Assembly (NCBI GenBank): GCA_022841325.1
Contig: JALHRS010000028.1
Location: forward strand, 1-64,000
Direction: 5' to 3'
Origin: Lysobacterales bacterium
GTDB lineage: Bacteria > Pseudomonadota > Gammaproteobacteria > Xanthomonadales > SZUA-5
DNA length: 64,000 bases
The stretch's first letter is position 1; every line of letters begins with the position of its first letter. The position numbers and the translations under genes were made by a program. Under the pieces are notes generated by a model. It had not been told where the DNA came from. It saw only the letters and a list, made by a program, of their open reading frames with translations, and did not search any database. Positions 51,175 through 58,208 of this stretch are shown here, in pieces.

Positions 51175-51348
51175 CACCCAGGAACCCCAGTTCTGGAACG
51201 CGCCCACCGGCAATCAAACAGCCTCGGGTCAACCAAAGCTGCCATGGAGCGTTGAAAGAAGCTCGCTCCTGCGCACAATGATTTAGCGGCTCGCCATCAG
51301 GCAGATCGATTACCGAAAGCGACACCCACCAGAAACTCCGGAAAACCC

Positions 51349-52743
51349 ATGAACGCGATCACCAGCCCCTTTTCGCTGCTACTCGTCGCGCTGGCCCTGC
51401 TTGCAGTCGACGCCACTCACAGCCAGGCATTGGCGATGGAGCGGGGATTGCTGACCGGGAAGTCGATCAGCGTTGCCGGCGTCACCCGGCAATATCACCT
51501 TTTCCTTCCTGAACAGGCTGCGAATGCGCCGGTTGTGCTGCTCTTTCACGGCCACAGCAGCAACTATGACGAACTGCTCGGACTGGCCGCAAACCCGGCG
51601 CCCTACAAGAAATGGCTGGAGATCGCCGAGCGCGAGAACCTGATCCTGCTGGTGCCCAACGGCCTCTTCAGCTCCAGCAACAACAAGGGCTGGAATGACT
51701 GTCGCGCCGATGCGCCGACCAATTCCACGGCCGACGATGTCGCCTTCGTCGCCGCCTTGCTGGATCTCGTCGTGGCCCAGTATCAAGCCGATCCTCGACG
51801 TGTGTACGCGCAGGGCACCTCGAACGGTGGCCACTTCAGCATCCGGCTGGCGCAGGAGCTGCCCGAGAGACTGGCGGCGTTTGCAGCCATCTCGGCGGCC
51901 AACGCCGTCAACTCGGAGTGCACCGAATCGACGCTGCCGATCTCGGCCCTGATCATGAACGGCACCGCCGATCCACTGCTGCCTTTCGGCGGCGGACAGA
52001 TGGCCTCGGCTCGAGGCGCGGTCTACTCGAATGCCAGCACGGTGGACTATTGGGTGCAGCGGAATCGGCTCAACACCACGCCCCAGTTCACGACGCTGCC
52101 TGACATCAACGCAGCCGACGGCAGCACGGTGGAGAAACGCCTGTACCGCGGAGCTGACAGCGCGCGGGAAGTCGCCCTGTACACCATCCTCGGCGGCGGC
52201 CATACCGATCCCAGCATCAGCGAGCGTTATCCCGCCAACCTGCTGACGGTGCTCGGCAAGCAGAATGCGGACATCGAGATGGCAGAGGCCGTCTGGTCAT
52301 TTTTCCGCGACAAGACCGCGGCACAGCCTGTAGGCACTGCCAGCGCGGTGTTTTTTGATGCAGCCTCGCCGGGTGACGGCTTCTACTTCGTCAAGGACGA
52401 TCGATTCGTCTCCATCGCTTACTTTGGCTACGCCCTGGGCGGGCAAATGCTGTGGCTGGTCGGCACCCGCCCGATTGCCGACTCGCCGATGCGCTTTGGT
52501 GAGAGCAGCGTATTCACACTCTACTGCGGTGGTTCGAACGGCAGTTTCGCGCAGGCACAGAATCCCGACGCGGTCCCATTACCGCGCTGGGGCGAGCTGA
52601 CGCTGATTCTGAACTGCAGCACCGACAACCCCTCGCGTCTATCCGGCTTGGCCACCCTGAATGGTCGCGACGGTGCCAAACAGATGCAGCTGAGCTCGCT
52701 GCTGTCGGCGCCGGGGGTCTGCTCAGTGCCTGGCGGTCAATGA
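51349..52743 (+). CDS. Secreted esterase, PHB-depolymerase/LpqC-like
   Basis: 464 residues with a signal peptide. The alpha/beta hydrolase resembles polyhydroxybutyrate depolymerase and feruloyl esterase (LpqC) families: VVLLFHGHSSN, Ser in GTSNGGHFS, Asp in NGTADPLLPFGGG and His in GGGHTDP. After about residue 330 there is an extra ~130-residue C-terminal domain rich in beta strands (AVFFDAASPGDGFYFVKDDRF...) that I cannot name. Likely an extracellular esterase or polymer hydrolase; whether it acts on PHB or cinnamic esters cannot be told. Confidence 0.85.
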   Translation: MNAITSPFSLLLVALALLAVDATHSQALAMERGLLTGKSISVAGVTRQYHLFLPEQAANAPVVLLFHGHSSNYDELLGLAANPAPYKKWLEIAERENLILLVPNGLFSSSNNKGWNDCRADAPTNSTADDVAFVAALLDLVVAQYQADPRRVYAQGTSNGGHFSIRLAQELPERLAAFAAISAANAVNSECTESTLPISALIMNGTADPLLPFGGGQMASARGAVYSNASTVDYWVQRNRLNTTPQFTTLPDINAADGSTVEKRLYRGADSAREVALYTILGGGHTDPSISERYPANLLTVLGKQNADIEMAEAVWSFFRDKTAAQPVGTASAVFFDAASPGDGFYFVKDDRFVSIAYFGYALGGQMLWLVGTRPIADSPMRFGESSVFTLYCGGSNGSFAQAQNPDAVPLPRWGELTLILNCSTDNPSRLSGLATLNGRDGAKQMQLSSLLSAPGVCSVPGGQ

Positions 52744-52788
52744 GCTGCAGCTGGAAGCTCGACAACGCACTCAGTCCGGATCTGGCGT

Positions 52789-53154
52789 TCAGGTCGCGGA
52801 GCGAGAACTGGAGTTGGCCGGGTTTGCAGCGCAAGCCGCGTAGCGCTTCAATAGCAACGGTATCGCCTCGGTTCTCCAGAATTTGGGAGACACCAGTCCG
52901 CCGGACATGCCAGCCGTACCGTAGCGATCGATCCGTACCTGATCGTCCAGCTCCAGCGCCTGCCCGGTCAGTCGTACGTAGCCTTCCTCCAGCAGCGCAC
53001 GCAGATCCTCGGCGCTGGCCGGAAGCGGCAGGTAGGCGAAGCGTTCGGCCAATTCGTCCCAGAGCATGGGATCGCCGCGCAAACCCCAATGTCCCGGCCT
53101 GGGTGCGAACAGATCAGTGATCAGCGGATCGGGGCTGGTCTTGTCGGCATTCAT
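52789..53154 (-). CDS. Small conserved protein of unknown function
   Basis: 121 residues from the ATG at 53154; an ATG at 53163 is an alternative. LFAPRPGHWGLRGDPMLWDELAERF and GMSGGLVSPKFWRTEAIPLLLKRY give conserved-looking blocks; I recall similar short proteins in this order, from memory only. No membrane segment or signal. Convergent with the esterase gene, with 45 bp between stops. Confidence 0.7.
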   Translation of the reverse strand: MNADKTSPDPLITDLFAPRPGHWGLRGDPMLWDELAERFAYLPLPASAEDLRALLEEGYVRLTGQALELDDQVRIDRYGTAGMSGGLVSPKFWRTEAIPLLLKRYAACAANPANSSSRSAT

Positions 53155-53329
53155 CGCAACCATCGTCCCCAAATCTGGGTGGATGGCTGGATCCTACCGC
53201 CGGGTGGAAAAGAAGGCACAGCAACACCTGCACGCCGCCCAAGGCAGCGCACCTGATGCTTCCGATTCGATTGTGATCTCGCCGGGACGGCACCTTGGGT
53301 GAGGTTTCGACCTGAACCCGTCGGAACGT

Positions 53330-53353
53330 GCCCGTCACTGCTGGGTGACGGGC
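53330..53353. terminator. Hairpin GCCCGTCAC / GTGACGGGC
   Basis: 9-bp perfect stem with a 6-nt loop, downstream of the minus-strand lipoprotein gene. Weak flanking T content. Confidence 0.55.
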
Positions 53354-53388
53354 TTGCCTGAGGCAACTACCGATGCGCTGGTCCTGCC

Positions 53389-53847
53389 TTACTCGTGGTG
53401 TTCTGCGGCCACCAGAGCCATGTCGCGTATGGCAGTGGCGTCAGCCAGCTGCGAAGCCAGCTCGGCTTCGGCCTGACTCAGGCATGCGTCCTTGACGGCG
53501 CCCTTCAAGGCACCACAGGCCTGCCTGGCCACTTCGGCGCGGCCATTGGCCTGGGTGCTGGCCAGTTCAAAGTCCGCTCTGGCAGTCTTCGCCATCGCTT
53601 CGGCCTCGGCTGCCGTGAGCTTGCCGAAAGCCGAGGATTCCTTGTCTGCGTAGTCCTCGCGCGCGACCGCCACGTCCTCATTGGCCTGGGCCACGATCTG
53701 ATCCTTGCTCTCGCGCGCGGCACTGGTGTCCTGGGCAGCATCCTGCTTCGCTGCCACGACATCCTTGGCGGTGTCCTGCGGCGTTTCCTGGCAGGCGCCG
53801 AGGAACAGCATGGCGATCAGCGCCGCCGGCATCATTTTCATTTTCAT
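53389..53847 (-). CDS. Small coiled-coil lipoprotein
   Basis: 152 residues from the ATG at 53847 (AGGAG upstream). Signal peptide with lipobox LGAC, so lipidated at the cysteine. The rest is Ala/Asp/Lys/Glu-rich helix (TAKDVVAAKQDAAQDTSAARE, then repeated Ala-rich heptads), predicted coiled coil, ending AAEHHE. Such proteins are found near DUF3309 genes in stress-induced loci of related bacteria (recalled, not tested); the DUF3309 gene lies divergently next door. Confidence 0.82.
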   Translation of the reverse strand: MKMKMMPAALIAMLFLGACQETPQDTAKDVVAAKQDAAQDTSAARESKDQIVAQANEDVAVAREDYADKESSAFGKLTAAEAEAMAKTARADFELASTQANGRAEVARQACGALKGAVKDACLSQAEAELASQLADATAIRDMALVAAEHHE

Positions 53848-54127
53848 GGTGCAACTCCTGTGGGTGTGTAACGTGCCGACAATCTGCATGAAGCAGTTCG
53901 CGCCGTCGGTGCGACGGCGCACGCTCGTCCCACTTCAGGCCAATCAGCGCGCTGGCTGATCGTTTCGCTGCCGGCACGACCCGCATCGGCCACATGGCCC
54001 GGTCCCGACTTCTGCTCGGTGGGACAGCGCACCGACCGGGGCGTGCCTCACGGCGCAGATTGGTGGTGCGCAAGTGCCAGGCCATGCCAGGTGCTTGCCC
54101 CGATCCCTTGCACTGAAGGAGCGCAAA

Positions 54128-54286
54128 ATGTCCATAGGCATGCTGTTGTTGATCATCGTTGTCCTGATGCTGTTGGGAGCCCTTCCCAATTGGGGCCACA
54201 GCCGATCCTGGGGCTATGGGCCCAGCGGCGGCCTGGGACTGGTCCTGGTCATCGTGCTGGTTCTGGTGTTGATGGGCCGAATCTGA
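54128..54286 (+). CDS. DUF3309 family small membrane protein
   Basis: 52 residues. AAGGAG precedes the ATG. Two hydrophobic helices (MLLLIIVVLMLLGALPNW and GLGLVLVIVLVLVLMGRI) flank a Gly/Trp/Ser turn (GHSRSWGYGPSGG), the exact DUF3309 pattern. Function unknown, probably envelope stress. Divergent from the lipoprotein gene, with a 280-bp shared control region. Confidence 0.93.
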   Translation: MSIGMLLLIIVVLMLLGALPNWGHSRSWGYGPSGGLGLVLVIVLVLVLMGRI

Positions 54287-54662
54287 ACCGCGGGAGGCGA
54301 CCCACGAGCTGACGTGTCCGCCCGTAGGTGTGGTCGGCGCTACCACTGCCGAGGCTGCGATCACGCTGCAGGACATCGGCGCCCTGCGTGGCATTGGCAG
54401 CCATGCGAAGGCGCAGCCCATGGGCGGGGGCGTTGCGGGTCAGCGCAGGATGAGCAGGCCTGCGATGTGAGCCCTCGGTCGGTGACCTTGAACCGGTGCA
54501 TGCCGTCGTGTGTAGCCCGTTGTGCCGCGCAGCGGCTCAGCGGGGCGCTTTCGCGTCACCGCCCGGAGAGCGCTGCGCGCACTTCGGGCTACGAAAAGCC
54601 GCATGGCGCCAGTCTCTTGAATTCAGCGATTGACGATAACGGTTCATGGAAAGCCCAACAGA
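54287..54662. other. Intergenic region with one palindromic element
   Basis: No gene supported. It contains the GTAG...CTAC element at 54512-54592 and leads into the asparaginase relic. Confidence 0.55.
54512..54592. repeat. GTAGCCCG...CGGGCTAC palindromic element
   Basis: Homologous, in reverse orientation, to 20989-21069 (shared GCGCAGCG, TCACCGCCCGGAGAGCGCTG segments). Confidence 0.75.
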
Positions 54663-54821
54663 TCAATAGCGCTCGAAAATCTGCCGGATTTCGAGATCGT
54701 CCCGAGTTCGGCTGAGCGCCAGCATCAACAGGATGCGCGCCTTCTGCGGGGTCAGGTGCGGGGCGTAGATCGGCGGTATCCACGCACCTTCCCAGTCGCC
54801 GGGACCGTTCTGTTGCCCGCC
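54663..54821 (-). pseudogene. Relic of a type II L-asparaginase (C-terminal fragment)
   Basis: The last ~35 codons read LTPQKARILLMLALSRTRD then DLEIRQIFERY and a stop. This matches the C-terminus of periplasmic L-asparaginases (E. coli AnsB ends LNPQKARVLLQLALTQTKD and QQIQQIFNQY). About 15 further upstream residues (GDWEGAWIPPIYA) are plausible; beyond that the frame is antisense to the gene at 54870 and shows no asparaginase sequence. The catalytic N-terminal domain is therefore missing: a decayed gene end. Confidence 0.75.
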
Positions 54822-54869
54822 TGCAGACTGACGTAGAGTCGTCGCCACCTTCCTGTGCCTGATTGCACC

Positions 54870-55637
54870 ATGAGCAAGCTGCAGACTGAATTGCATCGAC
54901 TCTTTCTGCCAGAGGCTGCCGCAGAGCCCCAGGCCCAGACGACGGGTGCAGGCCTGATCGATCAAGGCGCGATGGTGCGGGCCATGGTGATGGAACTGGC
55001 GCGGCCGGCCGACTGGGAAGCGCTGGACCTGCTCTGGCGCGGGGTACAGTCGGACCTGGAGCTGCCGGCACCGGCCATCGCCGTGTCCGGCACCGATGGA
55101 TTTCAGCTGTGGTTCTCGCTGGCCGAGCCGGTAGCGGTCGGGCAGGCTCAGGCGTTTCTGGAAGGCCTGCGCCTGCGCTACTGGGCGGATATCGCCAGCA
55201 AACGCCTCCGCTTGCTGCCGGCCGCAGACCCCGAGCAGCCAGGGCAGTTTCGTCACGCCGATCTGGTGCCCGGGCCAAAGCCGGGAACCGGCTATTGGTC
55301 GGCCTTCGTAACCCCGGACCTGGCACCGATGTTCGCCGAGACCCCGTGGATGGACATTGCACCCGGCGACGATGGCCAGGCGAGTGTACTCCGGCGCCTG
55401 GTCAGCATCTCGCCAGGCGCATTTGCCGCTGCCTTGCAGCAGCTGCTGGCGCCGGCGCCCGGTGCGCCTGCCGAGGACGGGTCGCAGGCATCCAGCAGCC
55501 AGGCCGGCAAGCCATCCGCTCCTTCACCGACCGAATCCGGGCAACTCAGCCCCAGACAGTTCCTGCTGCAGGTGATGAACGACGAGCGCGCCCCGCTGGC
55601 TCTACGGGTGGAGGCGGCGAAGGCGCTGCTGCACTAG
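54870..55637 (+). CDS. Conserved protein of unknown function
   Basis: 255 residues from the ATG at 54870 (GTG at 54855 also possible; neither has a good RBS). MVMELARPADWEALDLLWRGVQSDL, PAIAVSGTDGFQLWFSLAEPV and SAFVTPDLAPMFAETPWMD look conserved; I recall similar proteins in beta- and gammaproteobacteria but no function. A Ser/Pro/Ala linker precedes a C-terminal helix pair, PRQFLLQVMNDERAPLALRV, that resembles a tail seen on phage small terminases. No signal or membrane segment. Confidence 0.8.
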   Translation: MSKLQTELHRLFLPEAAAEPQAQTTGAGLIDQGAMVRAMVMELARPADWEALDLLWRGVQSDLELPAPAIAVSGTDGFQLWFSLAEPVAVGQAQAFLEGLRLRYWADIASKRLRLLPAADPEQPGQFRHADLVPGPKPGTGYWSAFVTPDLAPMFAETPWMDIAPGDDGQASVLRRLVSISPGAFAAALQQLLAPAPGAPAEDGSQASSSQAGKPSAPSPTESGQLSPRQFLLQVMNDERAPLALRVEAAKALLH

Positions 55638-55703
55638 CGTGATGCGCGAACACGCGCCCCGTCGAAGGCAGGCGGGAACCTCGTAACGCGGCGCATCCGC
55701 CGC

Positions 55704-55772
55704 TGTGGGAGCGGATTCATCCGCGACCGGTCTTCGCGGCACTCCCGATCGCGGACAGAGTCCGCTCCCACA
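55704..55772. repeat. REP doublet, TGTGGGAGCGGA family
   Basis: Arms 55704-55726 and 55747-55772. Arm types are swapped relative to 24283-24354, i.e. the element is in the opposite orientation. It lies between convergent genes. Confidence 0.9.
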
Positions 55773-55816
55773 GGTGGTGAATCCGCCGTTGGCAAATCCT
55801 CTATCCGACTGTCCCG

Positions 55817-56320
55817 TCAGCCGTTACACCATCCACAACCCAGCAAGAACTGCCCGTCATCCAGCGGCTTGAGTTCGATGGTCAAAGGGCAGACATCGTC
55901 CGCATCCTGTGCCGGCATGGCGCGCTGATAGTCGCCCTTGGCCTTGTTCCTGACGAGTTTCAGCGCTTTCACGACCTCCTGAAAATCGCCATCGAAGCGC
56001 GCGTGCACGTACGCTCCGAATCCTTCATACGGGTAGGCCAGGGAAGCCACGACGTTTGCGGTACTGGCTCCGGCCAGTCGCAGGGAGTTGCTCAGCGCAA
56101 CGCCGTAGACCGTGTCCATTTCCTCACCGAACTCATAGCCGACAAAGCCTTCCTCAACACGGCTGTTGCCGGCCGCGGACAGCTCCTGCACGGCATCGAG
56201 CGGCGACTTTGCACAAGTCAACGCCTGCAGCAGACTGGAGTGCACCTCGACCTCGCCGGCTTGAGCAGACGTTGATTGCAACGCGAACAGCATGAACAAC
56301 ACGGCGCACAGTCGCGGCAT
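55817..56320 (-). CDS. Small secreted protein with C-terminal CGWC
   Basis: 167 residues from the ATG at 56320 (GGAG upstream). Signal peptide ending TSAQA, then an alpha/beta region (LAYPYEGFGAYVHARFDGDFQEVVKALKLV) and two further cysteines (LTCAKSP, DDVCPL). It ends LLGCGWCNG, a CxxC like those of thiol-redox proteins but at the extreme C-terminus. Not recognised; the cysteines may form structural disulphides. Confidence 0.7.
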   Translation of the reverse strand: MPRLCAVLFMLFALQSTSAQAGEVEVHSSLLQALTCAKSPLDAVQELSAAGNSRVEEGFVGYEFGEEMDTVYGVALSNSLRLAGASTANVVASLAYPYEGFGAYVHARFDGDFQEVVKALKLVRNKAKGDYQRAMPAQDADDVCPLTIELKPLDDGQFLLGCGWCNG

Positions 56321-56658
56321 GATCAAGACTCCAGGGAAAACGCGAGGCTACGGCAAGCACAAGCTCGCCAGCAGTATCCTCCACGCCCGGCACACTAGAT
56401 TCCAATGCATCGCTTGTGCAGCTCCAGCGCCTGGGCGAGCGCCGGCGTGAACGACACTACTTGCTGTGCCCACCGCATCCATCGCGGCCTGCTTCCGGAT
56501 GCTTCGACCTTTTCGATCACCCGGGCAAGCGATCACCAGCACCAAACTGAACGCCAGCATCTGCAGCAGCACGCACGCGGGTCCGAGGCAGATTTGGACG
56601 GCGCGCGTTAATACTGGATGGCTCACTGTGCATGCACCTACAACAAGGGGGTGCGACG
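56321..56658. other. Divergent intergenic region
   Basis: 338 bp between divergent genes. I see no repeats of the families above and no credible gene; it should hold both promoters. Confidence 0.5.
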
Positions 56659-57072
56659 ATGAACATACGGATATTCAGTTCGATTGCTGTTTTGGCGCTT
56701 CTGTTCGGCTTCGCGTCGAGCGCCCTTGCTCAGGACAAGGAAAAAAGCTGGGAAGTCGATCTTTACGGCAACAATGCCGATGTGACCTATATCGATGATG
56801 GCTACGACGATATCCACGTCTACGACCACAACAATCCCCGGAATGATCGCAGTTACATTGCGGTAGACGATGGGAACAGCTACGGCTACGGCAGCGGTTA
56901 TCGTTATGGCAACCACCAGGGTCGCTACGACAACCGTCGTTATGACAATCGCGGCTACGGCCACTACGACAGCCGGCGCGCCTACATTCCGCGCGATTAC
57001 CGACCGACACGCTACGAGCTTCGCTACCATCATCCGCGCCGCGGCTACGGTTACGGCTATCGCGGCTGGTAG
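56659..57072 (+). CDS. Secreted Tyr/Gly/Arg/Asp-rich low-complexity protein
   Basis: 137 residues. GGGGG 8 nt before the ATG. A signal peptide (MNIRIFSSIAVLALLFGFASSALA) is followed by DKEKSWEVDLYGNNADVTYIDDGYDDIHVYD and a tail rich in Tyr, Gly, Arg, Asp and Asn (YGYGSGYRYGNHQGRYDNRR, later RGYGYGYRGW). No known domain. Strong hairpin right after the stop. Possible roles are an adhesive or cell-surface polymer-binding protein; this is inference from composition. Confidence 0.75.
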   Translation: MNIRIFSSIAVLALLFGFASSALAQDKEKSWEVDLYGNNADVTYIDDGYDDIHVYDHNNPRNDRSYIAVDDGNSYGYGSGYRYGNHQGRYDNRRYDNRGYGHYDSRRAYIPRDYRPTRYELRYHHPRRGYGYGYRGW

Positions 57073-57080
57073 CAGTCAAT

Positions 57081-57107
57081 GCCCGCCTGAGTGCTGCTCA
57101 GGCGGGC
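57081..57107. terminator. Terminator-like hairpin
   Basis: GCCCGCCTGAG / CTCAGGCGGGC, perfect 11-bp stem and 5-nt loop, 8 nt after the stop. No U-tract. Confidence 0.7.
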
Positions 57108-57322
57108 GCCGACATCGGTCGTTCGGTCGGATATCACCGGATGGATATCACCGGACACCCATGCGGGTAGTGCAACTGCCGGCACCCGCACAGGGTCGGC
57201 ACCGGCAGCTCGCAATTGCTGATCCAATTCCGCACGTGGCCGAAGTACGGGGTGCGACGCCGCGAAGCCCGATCAAGCCCAGTACGCGCTGAGCTACCCT
57301 GCCCCGGAACCCGCCTCGTGGG

Positions 57323-58000
57323 TCAGCTCACGGGCCCCAGGATCTGGCGCAGGAATTTCCATTCGGCTTCGAAGCTGACCTCATCCAGGCAGAGCTCACG
57401 CAGTTCGTCACGCAGACGCGCCTGCAGCCGCGAGCGCAGGCGCTTCAGCTCCACGCTGAGGGTATTTGGAGCAAGGCCCAGCTCGTGCGCGGCGATCTTC
57501 AGCTCCCCGTACTCCGGCGCCGAACTGAGCAGCGGCAAGAGGCGTTCCACCAGCGCCCCGCGGTCTCGCCGCTGGTAGTCGAGCCGTAACTGATCAAGGG
57601 CACGGGCGGTCAGCACCAGGGCGAATCGGCGATCGAATTGCAGGTCCATGGGCGCCGCGGCATCGACCAGATGGTCGATCTCGGATGCGTCAGGCACGCA
57701 TCCAGTCATCGCAGACTGGCGTAATCGACCCAGGTGACGGCGCAACAGCAGCAGCAGGAATCCCCGAAAACTGCCAGCCATGGCATCGGCACGCGACCAC
57801 CAGGCGCGTTCATAGCTGATCGTCAGGAATTCCTGGGTCGCGTCGTCCGCTTCCTGAGATCCGAGCCGGGCTCGAAAGAAGGCCAGGATGGCGCGCCGAT
57901 ATTCAGTGGCCAGTTCCTCGAAGGCCCGGCGCCGATGCGGCTCGTCGATGGCGCTGGCGCGAATCAGGCTCCATTTGGTGCTTGGAAACTGTGGCGGCAA
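57323..58000 (-). CDS. ECF-type RNA polymerase sigma factor, kinase-linked
   Basis: 225 residues from TTG at 58000 (GGAG upstream). FPSTKWSLIRAS at the N-terminus, region 2 (YRRAILAFFRARLGSQEADDATQEF), a linker, and region 4 with a helix-turn-helix (ELGLAPNTLSVELKRLRSRL). This is the pattern of ECF sigma factors encoded beside Ser/Thr kinases. The kinase gene lies 208 bp upstream on the same strand, so kinase activity probably controls this sigma. Confidence 0.85.
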   Translation of the reverse strand: MPPQFPSTKWSLIRASAIDEPHRRRAFEELATEYRRAILAFFRARLGSQEADDATQEFLTISYERAWWSRADAMAGSFRGFLLLLLRRHLGRLRQSAMTGCVPDASEIDHLVDAAAPMDLQFDRRFALVLTARALDQLRLDYQRRDRGALVERLLPLLSSAPEYGELKIAAHELGLAPNTLSVELKRLRSRLQARLRDELRELCLDEVSFEAEWKFLRQILGPVS

Positions 58001-58208
58001 GGGTGAACTCCGGCCTGAAACTCATGGGGCGATCGGGCATGGCATCAAGAATACGCGGTCCTCAGGCGCGGACGGCGATCCGTTCTGATGATGCAGCCAG
58101 CCCACCCTGGCCGACGTGCCTTTGCGCTTGGCCAGGCTACCACCGACCAGCTCTCGCCCGACCCGGTCGTCGCCGGTGCCAGACTTGATCGAATCAGAAA
58201 CTGGCGCG
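58001..58208. other. Kinase-sigma intergenic region
   Basis: No gene or repeat family seen. It probably includes a separate promoter for the sigma gene. Confidence 0.4.

Noticed and set aside
56348-56626. Possible 92-residue gene on minus in the 56321-56658 gap
   Set aside because: No RBS, no recognisable features, overlaps the presumed divergent promoters.
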